From: Salibacterium halotolerans
GTDB lineage: Bacteria > Bacillota > Bacilli > Bacillales > Marinococcaceae
Assembly: GCF_900115625.1 (NCBI RefSeq)
Contig: NZ_FOXD01000003.1
Location: 186,001 to 250,000, forward strand
DNA: 64,000 nucleotides
Direction of reading: 5' to 3'
Shown piece by piece: positions 34,193 to 43,651 of this stretch; the stretch's first letter is position 1; each line of letters starts with the position of its first letter. The position numbers were made by a program, and so were the translations under genes. The notes below the pieces were generated by a model. It worked only from the letters and a program-made list of their open reading frames with translations. It had not been told where the DNA came from and did no database searches.

Positions 34193-34942
34193 ATGAATAC
34201 TAAACTGGAAAAACAGCAGCCTCTGCAGGATGATAAAATCAGAGGGTTGATAGAGAAAAGCCATGATGGAGACCAGGAAGCAAGAGATGAGATTGTCCAT
34301 CACAATACGAGACTTGTCTGGTCTGTCGTCCAGCGTTTCATCAACCGGGGATATGATCCGGAAGATTTATTTCAAATCGGTGTGATCGGATTAATCAAAT
34401 CGGTTGATAAATTTGATCTTTCGTATGATGTGAAGTTTTCCACGTATGCGGTCCCGATGATTATCGGTGAAATTCAGCGTTTTATCCGGGACGATGGTAC
34501 GGTAAAAGTGAGCCGTTCCTTAAAGGAATTGAATAACCGTGTCCGGAAAGCCAAAGAAGAACTGACCAAGGAAATGGGAAGATCCCCCGGTCTGAATGAG
34601 ATCGCAGAAAAGCTCGACGTGCCTTCCGAGGAGATAGTGTTTGCGACGGAGGCTGCAAGGTCTCTTTCTTCCCTTCATGAAACGATATATGAAAACGACG
34701 GGGATCCTATCACACTGATTGATCAAATTGCGGATCAAAAAGACAGCAGATGGTTTGATCAGCTTGCAGTGAAGGAAATTGTGGAACAGCTTGAAGAACG
34801 AGAACGGGTGATTGTATATCTCCGTTACTATAAAGACAATACGCAGTCGGAAGTCGCCCTGCGGCTTGGCATATCGCAGGTACAGGTATCACGTCTTGAA
34901 AAGCGAATACTTGAAAAGATGAAAAGCCAGTTATCGGAATGA
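34193..34942 (+). CDS. sigF: RNA polymerase sigma-F factor
   Basis: A 249-residue sigma-70-family factor, the first forespore-specific sigma. Region 2 contains GYDPEDLFQIGVIGLIKSVDKFD and FSTYAVPMIIGEI; region 3 follows; region 4 has the helix-turn-helix TQSEVALRLGISQVQVSRLEK. AAGGGGAC precedes the ATG. The terminator starts inside the last codons. Target promoters in this window include the one before dacF. Confidence 0.96.
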   Translation: MNTKLEKQQPLQDDKIRGLIEKSHDGDQEARDEIVHHNTRLVWSVVQRFINRGYDPEDLFQIGVIGLIKSVDKFDLSYDVKFSTYAVPMIIGEIQRFIRDDGTVKVSRSLKELNNRVRKAKEELTKEMGRSPGLNEIAEKLDVPSEEIVFATEAARSLSSLHETIYENDGDPITLIDQIADQKDSRWFDQLAVKEIVEQLEERERVIVYLRYYKDNTQSEVALRLGISQVQVSRLEKRILEKMKSQLSE

Positions 34943-34956
34943 TGACTGGCTTTTTT
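34923..34956 (+). terminator. Terminator at the end of sigF
   Basis: AAGCCAGT pairs with ACTGGCTT, loop of 13 nt, then TTTTTT. The left arm is within the sigF coding sequence. Confidence 0.85.
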
Positions 34957-34957
34957 C

Positions 34958-34987
34958 GTATAGCATGAACCGGAGGCTGTCATACTA
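34958..34987 (+). promoter_or_regulatory. SigG-type promoter of spoVAA-AB-AF
   Basis: GTATA, 18-nt spacer, CATACTA: full match to the late-forespore SigG consensus (GHATR, 17-18 nt, CATnhTA). It begins one base after the sigF terminator and 21 nt before the spoVAA start. Confidence 0.85.
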
Positions 34988-35007
34988 AGCCAAAGGAGAG
35001 AATGGAG

Positions 35008-35628
35008 ATGGCTCATAGCATATATCTGCAATTTTTTTCACCAGGTCCCGTGCTGATGGGGGATCATCTGCTTGTGAAAGACGTTGCACGTGTTGAAGGC
35101 AAAAAAGAGATCGTGTCGGAGGTTTTGAATGTTGGAGTGCATCAGGTGACAGCACAGGACAAACATCACATTGTGATCGATGGATTGACCGTGCTTGCCC
35201 GTATCCATTCGGTATATCCGGACCTTGAGGTGAATATTCTCGGGAGGCCGCAGGTTGTGGTCGATATCCATTCGGGACGCCGGCAGACGAAGCTTATTCC
35301 GGTTCTGCTCGTCTGGTTTCTGCTCTTTACCGGAGCGGCTCTGGCCATTATGAATTTTCATGAAGATGTAAGTATGCTGGCGGTGCATCAGACGATCTAT
35401 CAGCTGATTACCGGAAAACATCTGGAACAGCCGCTGCTTCTGCAGATTCCTTATTCCTTCGGCCTTGGACTTGGGATGATTTTGTTTTTTAACCGTCTCT
35501 TTAAAAAAAGACTGAATAAAGAACCGAGTCCACTGGAAATCGAAATGTTTCAATACCGTCAGGACATGGAAGAATATGCAGCGGAAACGAAGTCTGACCG
35601 GAGTTCAAAATGGCCGTCGAAGTCCTGA
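35008..35628 (+). CDS. spoVAA: Stage V sporulation protein AA
   Basis: A 206-residue forespore inner-membrane protein: N-terminal soluble domain (to about 95; VLMGDHLLVKDVA), two helices (about 98-118 and 148-165) and a polar tail. SpoVA proteins move dipicolinic acid in during sporulation and out in germination. Start is ATG 35008, 8 nt after AAAGGAG; the ATG at 35002 is too close. It overlaps spoVAB by 19 bp. Here the operon continues as AA-AB-AF, with AC, AD and AE missing. Confidence 0.92.
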   Translation: MAHSIYLQFFSPGPVLMGDHLLVKDVARVEGKKEIVSEVLNVGVHQVTAQDKHHIVIDGLTVLARIHSVYPDLEVNILGRPQVVVDIHSGRRQTKLIPVLLVWFLLFTGAALAIMNFHEDVSMLAVHQTIYQLITGKHLEQPLLLQIPYSFGLGLGMILFFNRLFKKRLNKEPSPLEIEMFQYRQDMEEYAAETKSDRSSKWPSKS

Positions 35629-36038
35629 TTATCATCTTCGTAGGTATAAGCGGCGGGCTGGCGGTTGGAAGCGGATTTGTCGCCTTTATTTCCGTTCTCG
35701 GAATAATACCAAGGCTGGTGCAGCTGACCGGTACCAAATCAGCTGTACGGTCGTACGAACTGGCAGTAACAGGCGGCGGGGTTTTTGGGACAATCGCCGT
35801 TCTTCATCCGATCCGGTTCTCTTTACCCGGCCTTTTAACGGTCCCTGTCGGTCTTGCTGCGGGGATTTTTGTCGGTATGCTGGCTGCAGCGTTAACAGAG
35901 GTGCTGAATGTATTTCCTATTCTTGCGAAAAGGGTCGGGATGGAACATAACGTCATGAGTCTAGTGATGGCCATCGTTCTTGGCAAAATAGCGGGATCGT
36001 TATTTCACTGGCTTATTTACGTGTCGCTCTCATTCTAA
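35610..36038 (+). CDS. spoVAB: Stage V sporulation protein AB
   Basis: A 142-residue membrane protein with four hydrophobic helices: EVLIIIFVGISGGLAVGSGF, the SYELAVTGGGVFG region, a Gly/Ala-rich third helix and a short C-terminal one. This matches SpoVAB in length. GACCGGAG near its start serves as a weak RBS, and the gene lies in the end of spoVAA, so translation is probably coupled. The next gene, 19 bp on, is spoVAF, not spoVAC as in B. subtilis. Confidence 0.9.
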   Translation: MAVEVLIIIFVGISGGLAVGSGFVAFISVLGIIPRLVQLTGTKSAVRSYELAVTGGGVFGTIAVLHPIRFSLPGLLTVPVGLAAGIFVGMLAAALTEVLNVFPILAKRVGMEHNVMSLVMAIVLGKIAGSLFHWLIYVSLSF

Positions 36039-36057
36039 TGAAGAAGGGGTTACTAAT

Positions 36058-37602
36058 ATGCGCAGAGGAAAATGGATATTCCGGAACAAACCGGATGCGA
36101 TGGATATGGAGAAACACGGAGTACCGGCCGAAGAAACCGATAGTACAGGTATTTCACCGCAGATTGAAGAAAATGAAGAGATCATTAAAGAAAGAGTCGG
36201 TATAGGGTTGAGTTTTGATACAGGCGTCCGCAGACTGCACATATTAGGGCGGGAAATTCAGATTTATTACGTAACCGGCCTTGTTGATATGGAGGCGGTA
36301 ACCGAACTCCTGAAAGAACTTATGAAAGTGGAAGCCAGAGGACGGGATACGCCCTATGTCAGAGAAGCGGTTGAAAATCATCTGACGGAAGTACAGGTGG
36401 ATTATAAAGACAATCTTGAAGAATGTATTATCGAAATGTTATCGGGGCTTGTGTTTATTCTTATTGATGGAGAAGAACGGGCCCTGGTCGTCGATGTGCG
36501 TAATTATCCGGGTAGAAGCCCGAAAGAACCGGATAATGAAAAAGTCGTTCGGGGAGCACGAGATGGCTACACGGAAAACATCATCGAAAATACAGGGTTA
36601 ACGAGAAGAAGGGTGAGAGATGAAAGACTCCGCCATGAAATTATGAGGGTTGGCGTACGTTCGAAAACCGATATCTGTATTTCCTATATTGAAGACATTG
36701 CCGATCCCGACATGGTGAATATTGTAAAGAAAGAACTGGAATCAATCAATGTGGACGGTTTAACGATGGCTGATAAAGTAGTGGAGGAATATATTGTTGA
36801 CCAGGGGGCCAATCCGATGCCTCTTGTCCGTTATACGGAGCGGCCGGATGTTGCTGCGGTTCATTTATTTGAAGGACATATCGTTATTATTGTAGATGCT
36901 TCACCAAGCGTTATCATTACACCCACTACTTTTTTTCATCATGTGCAGCACGCCGAAGAATACCGGCAGGCACCGTTTATCGGCACGTATCTGAGATGGA
37001 TTCGTTTTTTCGGCATGTTTGCTTCTCTTTTCATTCTTCCATTGTGGCTGCTTGTCGTACTCGAACCGCGGCTGCTGCCGGATCAGCTGAATTATATCGG
37101 TCCGACGGAAGATTCCAATGTGTCGGAGTTCATGCAGATTGCCATCGCCGAAGTTGGGATAGAATTAATGAGGATGGCGGCAATCCATACTCCGTCCCCG
37201 CTTGCAACGGCTCTCGGACTTGTTGCTGCTTTATTGATCGGAGAAATAGCTATAGAAGTGGGGCTGTTCACCTCTGAAGTTATTTTATATGTTGCGCTTG
37301 GGGCGATTGGAACATTTGCTACACCCAGCTATGAGCTTGGGATTGCATTGAAAATATTCCGGTTCATTCTCTTGATTGCGGTAGTCTCTTTTCAGGCTGT
37401 AGGCTTTGTCATCACAACCACTGCCCTGTTCCTGTTCCTTGCCTCGATCCGGTCGTTAAGCAAACCGTATTTGTGGCCGTTTCTGCCGTTTGACGGCAAG
37501 GCGCTTTGGCAGGTTCTTATCCGCACAACTGTTCCCAATCTGCGCCGGCGCCCCGGAATCGTGAACCCGCAGGATAAAATCCGGCAGCATCCGAAAGCAT
37601 GA
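36058..37602 (+). CDS. spoVAF: SpoVAF, GerA-family spore membrane protein
   Basis: A 514-residue protein of the GerA/SpoVAF family: soluble N-terminal region (to about 300; EREIQIYYVTGLVD-like, YPGRSPKEPD) and five or so membrane helices in the last 200 residues (ASLFILPLWLLVVLEP, GLVAALLIGEIAIEVGLF). In B. subtilis spoVAF is the last gene of the spoVA operon, and its product helps spores germinate. AAGAAGGGGTTACTAAT precedes the ATG. It directly follows spoVAB. Confidence 0.92.
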   Translation: MRRGKWIFRNKPDAMDMEKHGVPAEETDSTGISPQIEENEEIIKERVGIGLSFDTGVRRLHILGREIQIYYVTGLVDMEAVTELLKELMKVEARGRDTPYVREAVENHLTEVQVDYKDNLEECIIEMLSGLVFILIDGEERALVVDVRNYPGRSPKEPDNEKVVRGARDGYTENIIENTGLTRRRVRDERLRHEIMRVGVRSKTDICISYIEDIADPDMVNIVKKELESINVDGLTMADKVVEEYIVDQGANPMPLVRYTERPDVAAVHLFEGHIVIIVDASPSVIITPTTFFHHVQHAEEYRQAPFIGTYLRWIRFFGMFASLFILPLWLLVVLEPRLLPDQLNYIGPTEDSNVSEFMQIAIAEVGIELMRMAAIHTPSPLATALGLVAALLIGEIAIEVGLFTSEVILYVALGAIGTFATPSYELGIALKIFRFILLIAVVSFQAVGFVITTTALFLFLASIRSLSKPYLWPFLPFDGKALWQVLIRTTVPNLRRRPGIVNPQDKIRQHPKA

Positions 37603-37690
37603 CGGGCAGGAGAACAGTTTTTCTTTTTCTCCTTCTTAAATGATGCTAAAATGTAATCATTCATTGTTGCGTAGAAGGAGAGAACGAGTC

Positions 37691-39010
37691 ATGTATCTAC
37701 ACGGAACCAGTCGAATTAATAAAGACGGGCGGCTCGAGATCGGCGGGGTGGATACGACCCGGCTTGCCGGTGAATACGGCACGCCTGTTTATGTATATGA
37801 TGTTACGTTGATGAGAGAAAGGGCAAAGGGGTTTCAGCAGGAATTTGAAAAGGCGGAGGTTCCCTATCAGGTCGCCTATGCAAGCAAAGCATTCAGCTGT
37901 ATAGCTATGGTGCAGCTGGCCGCGGAGATGGGATTGAGTCTTGATGTTGTGTCGGCCGGTGAAATGATAACAGCGGCAAAAGCGGACTTTCCGATGGAGC
38001 GGGCACACCTGCACGGGAACAATAAAAGTTATGATGAAATTGCCCTTGCGCTGGAACTCGGTGTCGGCTGCATCGTTGTCGATAATTTTCACGAATTATC
38101 GATGATTCAAGAGCAGGCACGAAAGAATAACCGGACAGTTCAGGTGCTGCTCCGCACAACGCCTGGAGTCGAAGCCCACACCCACGAGTATATTTCCACT
38201 GGTCAGGAAGATTCGAAGTTCGGATTTGATCTGCAGAGCGGACAGGCCGATCAGGCGATCGCCGCGCTGCAGGACGATCCTTTTATAAACCTGAGGGGAA
38301 TCCACTGCCACATCGGATCCCAGATTTTTGATACGGACGGCTTTGTGCTGACGGTGCAAAAGTTATTCGCCGAGTTTAAGCGGTGGAGGGAAGAATATGA
38401 TTTTGTGCCGGAAGTATTCAATGCCGGCGGCGGATTCGGCATACGCTACGTAGAAGGCGACGATCCGCTGGAACCTGAGAATTATGTCAAAGATCTTATT
38501 CTCGCCGTTAAAAAGGAAGCAGCCGATGCAGACATGGCTGTACCGGAAATATGGATAGAGCCGGGCCGCTCCATCAGCGGTGATGCTGGAACGACGCTTT
38601 ACACGGTGGGGTCTAAAAAGAATATTCCCGGAGTGCGTAACTACGTATCGGTAGATGGAGGAATGACAGATAATATCCGGCCGGCGCTTTACAATGCGGA
38701 ATACGAAGGTGTTCTTGCCAATCGTGCCGGTGAAAAGGCTGACAGCCGGACAGCTGTAGCCGGCAAATGTTGTGAGAGCGGTGATATGCTGATGTGGAAT
38801 CTCCCTCTTCCGGAGACAGAACCCGGGGATATCCTGGCAGTTTTCTGTACAGGCGCCTATGGATTTGCCATGTCAAGCAACTACAATCGTTTCACCCGGC
38901 CTCCCGTCGTTTTCGTTGAGGACGGAGAAGCGGACCTGGTTGTACAGAGAGAATCGCTCGAAGATCTGCTGAAAAATGATCTTCCCCTCCGGTTGAAAGA
39001 AAAGATTTGA
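37691..39010 (+). CDS. lysA: Diaminopimelate decarboxylase
   Basis: A 439-residue PLP enzyme that makes lysine from meso-diaminopimelate. The PLP lysine is K66 in YASKAFSC; HLHGNNKS, the GGGFGIRY phosphate loop, EPGRSISG and the CCESGDM active-site cysteine block from the other subunit are all seen. Start is ATG 37691, 10 nt after AAGGAGAG. In B. subtilis lysA also follows spoVAF. The 88-bp gap before it has only a T-rich stretch without a stem. Confidence 0.94.
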   Translation: MYLHGTSRINKDGRLEIGGVDTTRLAGEYGTPVYVYDVTLMRERAKGFQQEFEKAEVPYQVAYASKAFSCIAMVQLAAEMGLSLDVVSAGEMITAAKADFPMERAHLHGNNKSYDEIALALELGVGCIVVDNFHELSMIQEQARKNNRTVQVLLRTTPGVEAHTHEYISTGQEDSKFGFDLQSGQADQAIAALQDDPFINLRGIHCHIGSQIFDTDGFVLTVQKLFAEFKRWREEYDFVPEVFNAGGGFGIRYVEGDDPLEPENYVKDLILAVKKEAADADMAVPEIWIEPGRSISGDAGTTLYTVGSKKNIPGVRNYVSVDGGMTDNIRPALYNAEYEGVLANRAGEKADSRTAVAGKCCESGDMLMWNLPLPETEPGDILAVFCTGAYGFAMSSNYNRFTRPPVVFVEDGEADLVVQRESLEDLLKNDLPLRLKEKI

Positions 39011-39102
39011 TAAACGCTTTATCGAAGCGTGGGATAATACATGCCGGGTCTGCCCCTTCGATGTGAGCTTTTGGCGGAAAAAAAGCAGTCCGGTTCAAAT
39101 AG

Positions 39103-39130
39103 TTGACGGTTCTGTTTCAGGCAGTATAAA
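39103..39130 (+). promoter_or_regulatory. SigA promoter of the rib operon
   Basis: TTGACG, 16-nt spacer, TATAAA, about 35 nt before the FMN aptamer. Confidence 0.75.
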
Positions 39131-39164
39131 ATCAGAATATAATATGAAACGGTTTGGTTACGTT

Positions 39165-39310
39165 GTAACCACTTCGGGGTGGGGTGAAATTCCCAGCCGG
39201 CGGTGATAAGGCAGTTTTGCTTTTTAGTCCGCGACCCGCAGAGGATCTGCTTCTGCGGTGGACCTGGTGAGAATCCGGGACCGACAGTGACAGTCTGGAT
39301 GGGAGAAGAA
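39165..39310 (+). promoter_or_regulatory. FMN riboswitch (RFN element)
   Basis: The conserved RFN segments appear in order: TTCGGGGTGGGGTGAAATTC, CAGCCGGCGGTGAT, AGTCCGCGACCC, GGACCTGGTGAGAATCCGGG, and ACCGACAGTGACAGTCTGGA closing the outer stem. When FMN binds, it favours the downstream terminator (39441-39476) and stops rib transcription. Between aptamer and terminator lies a 130-nt stretch with two more stems: 39323-39334 with 39395-39405 and 39370-39375 with 39383-39388. Confidence 0.95.
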
Positions 39311-39440
39311 AAGCCGTGTTCAAAGCCGGAACGAAACCGGAAATATTGGTGTGTGTCCTTAATTGGCAGGCATCATGTGCGTTGATGCACCAGGTCGTTC
39401 GGCTTGTAAATGAACAATGCTTATTTTCGTATGTTACCAC

Positions 39441-39476
39441 CCTGAAGACGTATGCCGTTTTCAGGTTTTTTATTTT
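39441..39476 (+). terminator. Riboswitch-controlled terminator before ribD
   Basis: CCTGAAGACG pairs with CGTTTTCAGG (one G-T pair), then TTTTTTATTTT. It ends 21 nt before the ribD start codon. Confidence 0.85.
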
Positions 39477-39497
39477 AAGAGAAAAGAGGCAATCGGT

Positions 39498-40586
39498 ATG
39501 ACGGATGAAGAATATATGGATCTTGCTCTTCACCTGGCGGAAAGCACAAAAGGGCAGACATCCCCGAATCCATCTGTCGGCGCTGTTGTCGTGAATAACG
39601 GGATGATAGCCGGAATGGGTGCGCATCTGAAGGCAGGGGAAGAGCACGCAGAAGTTCATGCATTGCAGGAAGCAAAAGAGAAAGCAGAAGGGGGAACCAT
39701 GTATGTGACCCTGGAGCCGTGCTCCCATACCGGAAAAACCCCTCCCTGCGTGGAGGCAATCATAAACAGCGGTATCCGCCGGGTAATTATTGCAACACTT
39801 GATCCGAATCCTGAAGTAAGTGGAAGTGGAGTAGAAAAACTCCGGCAGGCAGGCATTGAGGTGTCAATCGGTGCAGGAAAAGACCGGGCGGATTGGCTGA
39901 ACCGGTATTTCATGCATTTCATGAAAACCGGCATGCCGTATGTGACACTGAAAACTGCTGTGTCTCTGGATGGTAAAACGGCTACCGCCACCGGCGAAAG
40001 CCAGTGGATAACAGGCGGGGAATCGCGAAAAGACAGCCACCGTCTCCGGCATAAACATGATGCCATTCTGGCGGGTATCGGAACCGTGCTTCATGATGAC
40101 CCGTCACTAACGGCAAGGGCTGAAAACGGGGGTTCACAGCCTGTCCGTGTGGTGCTCGACCACCACCTGCGTATACCACTTGAAGCATCCATGCTGCAGG
40201 ATGAGATGGCTCCGGTATGGATTTTCTGCGGATCGGACGCATCTGAAGAAAAAAAACGGATGCTGGAACAAACCGATGCTGTTATCTATCAGGTAGAAGA
40301 GGCAGAGGTGCATCTTGAAGAGGTACTGACCATTCTGGGAAACAAAAGTATCCTCTCTGTATTTGTCGAAGGAGGATCTGAGATTCACGGAAGGTTTGTA
40401 GAAGAAAAACGGTTTCAGGAGTTTGTTTCCTATACGGCACCTGTACTGATCGGGGGCCGCTTCGCACCGACAGCTGCCGGCGGGGAAGGCATTACACGTT
40501 TGAATGAAGCCCCGCGTCTTGAAGTGCGTTCGGTGGAACAACTAGGCAGTGACATTAAAGTAACAGCAGTCCGAAAAGGGGAATGA
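39498..40586 (+). CDS. ribD: Bifunctional pyrimidine deaminase/reductase RibD
   Basis: A 362-residue enzyme for the second and third steps of riboflavin synthesis. Deaminase domain at 1-145 with the zinc site HAEVHAL and PCSHTGKTPPC; reductase domain after it (VSLDGKTATATGESQWITG, AGIGTVLHDDPSLTAR, VEGGSEIHG). Start is ATG 39498, 7 nt after AAGAGG; the longer frame upstream runs through the riboswitch terminator. First gene of ribD-ribE-ribBA-ribH. Confidence 0.95.
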   Translation: MTDEEYMDLALHLAESTKGQTSPNPSVGAVVVNNGMIAGMGAHLKAGEEHAEVHALQEAKEKAEGGTMYVTLEPCSHTGKTPPCVEAIINSGIRRVIIATLDPNPEVSGSGVEKLRQAGIEVSIGAGKDRADWLNRYFMHFMKTGMPYVTLKTAVSLDGKTATATGESQWITGGESRKDSHRLRHKHDAILAGIGTVLHDDPSLTARAENGGSQPVRVVLDHHLRIPLEASMLQDEMAPVWIFCGSDASEEKKRMLEQTDAVIYQVEEAEVHLEEVLTILGNKSILSVFVEGGSEIHGRFVEEKRFQEFVSYTAPVLIGGRFAPTAAGGEGITRLNEAPRLEVRSVEQLGSDIKVTAVRKGE

Positions 40587-40589
40587 ATC

Positions 40590-41222
40590 ATGTTTACCGG
40601 TATTATTGAAGAAACAGCTGTTGTCCGGAGTATACAAAAAGCATCGGAAACGATGGTGCTCACCCTTCAGGCACCGAAAATAATGGAGGATATAAAAAGC
40701 GGGGACAGCATATCTGTGAACGGCGTCTGTCTGACAGTGACCGGATTCAGGGAGGATTCATTTACCGTGGATGTTATGCCGGAAACGATGCATGCCACCA
40801 GCCTGAACGTGCTTGAAGAAGGAGCACGGGCGAATGTAGAACGGGCGCTGCAGGCGTCACAGCGATTCGGCGGTCATTTCGTGAGTGGTCATGTCGATGC
40901 TGCGGGAGTAGTGGAAGCTGTGTCCCCCTATGAAAATGCGTATTACGTAGACATTTCCATGCCGGCTGCCATTTTTCATTACATGAGTAAGAAAGGTTCT
41001 GTCGCTTTGGACGGCATCAGCCTCACGATTTTTGAAGTAAATGATCATGATAAAACGATCACACTTTCACTGATTCCCCATACGTGGCAGGAAACAACGA
41101 TGAGTGAAAGAAAAATAGGTGATCCCGTCAACATCGAAGCTGACATGCTGATGAAATACACAGAAAGGCTTCTCGCTGCCCGGTTCGGTGAAGATCAGCG
41201 CATTCCGGATGAAAACAAGTGA
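40590..41222 (+). CDS. ribE: Riboflavin synthase alpha chain
   Basis: A 210-residue trimeric enzyme that dismutates two 6,7-dimethyl-8-ribityllumazines. Two lumazine-binding repeats: the first starts MFTGIIEE and contains SVNGVCLTV; the second begins at about 98 (GGHFVSGHVD) and contains ALDGISLTI. AAAGGGGAATGA leads to the ATG, only 3 bp after ribD. A 60-bp gap follows before ribBA. The tail (RIPDENK) is polar and non-conserved. Confidence 0.95.
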   Translation: MFTGIIEETAVVRSIQKASETMVLTLQAPKIMEDIKSGDSISVNGVCLTVTGFREDSFTVDVMPETMHATSLNVLEEGARANVERALQASQRFGGHFVSGHVDAAGVVEAVSPYENAYYVDISMPAAIFHYMSKKGSVALDGISLTIFEVNDHDKTITLSLIPHTWQETTMSERKIGDPVNIEADMLMKYTERLLAARFGEDQRIPDENK

Positions 41223-41282
41223 AAGATCACGGATCTCCATTATCCTTAAACAGGATAGGAAGATAAAAAGAAGGTGAAAGTG

Positions 41283-42491
41283 ATGGCAGAAGAAAAAGAG
41301 TTTGATCCAATTGAAGAAGCGATTTATGAGTTGATGCAGGGACGTACAGTCATCGTGTGTGATGATGAAGACAGGGAAAATGAAGGGGACTTCGTTGCGC
41401 TGGCCGACCGGATCACACCGGAATCTATCAACTTTATGATAACGTACGGCAGAGGACTTGTCTGTACACCGATTACCGAAGAACGCGCGGATGAACTCGA
41501 GCTGCAGCCGATGGTCGATCAGAACACCGATCCACATGGCACGGCTTTTACTGTCAGTATTGACCATGAGTCTGCGAAAACAGGCATATCGGCCGGAGAA
41601 CGTGCTCTTACTATCCGCGAGCTGATGAACCCGCGTTCAAAAAGCCGGCATTTTAAGCGTCCGGGTCACGTGTTTCCGCTGATAGCCAAGAAAGGCGGGG
41701 TGCTGCGCCGGGCCGGTCACACCGAAGCAGCGGTGGATCTGGCCGCGTTATCAGGGGCCGAACAGGCAGGAGTCATCTGTGAAGTAATCAAGGAAGATGG
41801 AGAGATGGCAAGAGTGCCGGAGCTGCGGGAAATAGCGGATGAACATCAACTTAAGATGATTACGATAAAAGATTTGATTCAGTACCGGCACAAAAAAGAT
41901 AAACTGGTGCAGAAGGAAGCAGACATTAAACTTCCAACTGAATTTGGAGACTTCCGTGCGGTCGGCTATACGTCTGTAGTAGACGATAAAGAAAGCATTG
42001 CTCTTATTAAAGGACAGCTTATCCCGGGAGAGCCTACACTGGTGAGGGTGCACTCCGAATGCCTTACCGGAGATGTGTTCGGTTCCCACCGCTGTGACTG
42101 CGGTCCACAGCTGCAGGCGGCACTCCAGCAGATTGAAAAAGAGGGCAGAGGTGTTCTTCTTTACATGCGTCAGGAAGGACGCGGTATCGGATTAATCAAT
42201 AAGTTGAAAGCTTATGAACTGCAGGAAGAAGGATATGATACAGTGGAAGCCAATGAAAAACTCGGTTTTAAACCCGATTTGCGGGACTACGGCATCGGTG
42301 CCCAGATCCTGCGCGATCTGGGGATATCCCAAATGCGTCTGTTAACGAATAATCCGCGTAAAATTACGGGATTACATGGATACGGACTGGAAGTGTCGGA
42401 GCGGGTTGCTCTGGAAATGCCTTATAATAAAAACAATGAAAATTATATGCGGACAAAATATTCTAAAATGGGGCATATGCTCCATCTATAA
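41283..42491 (+). CDS. ribBA: Bifunctional DHBP synthase/GTP cyclohydrolase II
   Basis: A 402-residue fusion supplying both riboflavin precursors. The DHBP synthase half (1-200) has [12 protein letters not shown] and [21 protein letters not shown] split over about 115-140. The cyclohydrolase half (205-402) has the zinc cysteines in [16 protein letters not shown] and the [22 protein letters not shown] site. Start is ATG 41283, 6 nt after AAGGTG; a GTG at 41274 is the alternative. In B. subtilis it is called ribA. Confidence 0.95.
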   Translation: MAEEKEFDPIEEAIYELMQGRTVIVCDDEDRENEGDFVALADRITPESINFMITYGRGLVCTPITEERADELELQPMVDQNTDPHGTAFTVSIDHESAKTGISAGERALTIRELMNPRSKSRHFKRPGHVFPLIAKKGGVLRRAGHTEAAVDLAALSGAEQAGVICEVIKEDGEMARVPELREIADEHQLKMITIKDLIQYRHKKDKLVQKEADIKLPTEFGDFRAVGYTSVVDDKESIALIKGQLIPGEPTLVRVHSECLTGDVFGSHRCDCGPQLQAALQQIEKEGRGVLLYMRQEGRGIGLINKLKAYELQEEGYDTVEANEKLGFKPDLRDYGIGAQILRDLGISQMRLLTNNPRKITGLHGYGLEVSERVALEMPYNKNNENYMRTKYSKMGHMLHL

Positions 42492-42505
42492 AAGGGGAGA
42501 AACCA

Positions 42506-42979
42506 TTGGGACAGATTTACGAAGGAAATGTAAATGGAACAGATTTGACGATTGGAATAGTAGTCGGACGCTTTAACGATTTTATTACCGAAAAACTTCT
42601 TGAAGGCGCAAAAGGGGCTTTGAAAAGACACGGCACGGCAGAGGAGAATGTTGATACCGCCTGGGTGCCGGGCGCATTTGAAATACCGTTTGCCGCGCAG
42701 AAAATGGCGGCCTCCGGGAAATACGATGCCATTATAGCCATTGGAACGGTTATCAAAGGATCGACGCCCCATTTTGATTACGTCTGCGCCGAGTCGGCGA
42801 AGGGAGTAAGCCGGGTTTCTCTTGATTACAATCTTCCGGTCATTTACGGTATTCTGACGACGAACACTATTGAACAGGCGGTGGAACGTGCGGGCACAAA
42901 AGCAGGAAATAAAGGGGCGGAAGCAGCATCATCCGCCGTTGAGATGGCTAACCTTGATAAAAACCTTCAAAAAGGGTAA
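42506..42979 (+). CDS. ribH: 6,7-dimethyl-8-ribityllumazine synthase
   Basis: A 157-residue protein forming 60-subunit capsids in Bacillus. Motifs: [42 protein letters not shown] (catalytic His) and [13 protein letters not shown]. It starts with TTG at 42506, 7 nt after AAAGGGGAG. It condenses the RibBA and RibD products. It ends the riboflavin operon proper, with a strong terminator after it. Confidence 0.95.
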   Translation: MGQIYEGNVNGTDLTIGIVVGRFNDFITEKLLEGAKGALKRHGTAEENVDTAWVPGAFEIPFAAQKMAASGKYDAIIAIGTVIKGSTPHFDYVCAESAKGVSRVSLDYNLPVIYGILTTNTIEQAVERAGTKAGNKGAEAASSAVEMANLDKNLQKG

Positions 42980-43000
42980 ACTATGACCGATATCACCTGA

Positions 43001-43026
43001 ACATGGCGGGAAACCGCCATGTTTTC
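43001..43026 (+). terminator. Terminator after ribH
   Basis: A perfect 9-bp stem (ACATGGCGG with CCGCCATGT) around GAAA, then TTTTCTC. Confidence 0.9.
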
Positions 43027-43219
43027 TCATGAAGCTGGCATAACTTCTATAGTTGTGTTACATTTGGGCGGTAGTTCATGCAAGAAATGCATAGGCTGAA
43101 TTAGATAAGAAAGTCATACATGCAGTTTGAAGGATCCGGATTCACTCTTTTTAAAAAAAGAGGATGAAGTATAATGAGAGGGAAGAAACACACACTCTCT
43201 CTAATAAGGGATGATGTCA

Positions 43220-43609
43220 ATGTTTATCAAGTTCAAGTCAGCTTATAAAAAAATCGCGATGGGGCTCTTGTCTTACATGCCGGAAGAAAAGGAAGTCAAG
43301 AAACTTCAGGAAACGATGCAGTATTATGAAAATGAAGAAAACTGGCAGCTCTACCTTTGGAAAGAACAGGAAGACATTGTTGGTGTGATGGGACTGTATT
43401 TTCATGAAGACGGTTCTGCTGAGTTGAAGCATATCTGTGTTAATCCTTCCTACAGGGAAGAAGGCATCGGAAAAAAGATGGTTCTGACGATGAAAGACCG
43501 TCTTGAAGGCAGCCTTACCGGATGTGAGGAGACAGAAGACTTTCTCGATACATGTGAAGAGAAAGATTCCCGGGATGATAAAGGAAAAACAGGGGAAGCA
43601 AGTGGATAA
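43220..43609 (+). CDS. ribT: RibT, GNAT-like N-acetyltransferase
   Basis: A 129-residue GNAT-fold protein, similar throughout to B. subtilis RibT (KKIAMGLLSYMP, QLYLWKEQEDIVGVMGL, HICVNPSYREEGIGKKM with the acetyl-CoA loop). Its substrate is not known. Start is ATG 43220 by comparison with RibT and the distance from AAGGG; ATGs at 43211 and 43214 are possible. A terminator and a possible TATAAT (about 43171) suggest its own promoter, apart from the rib operon. The tail after residue 105 is highly charged. Confidence 0.9.
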   Translation: MFIKFKSAYKKIAMGLLSYMPEEKEVKKLQETMQYYENEENWQLYLWKEQEDIVGVMGLYFHEDGSAELKHICVNPSYREEGIGKKMVLTMKDRLEGSLTGCEETEDFLDTCEEKDSRDDKGKTGEASG

Positions 43610-43651
43610 ATCCATGTACAGGGCTGTTCCGGATACAATCCGGAACGCTTT

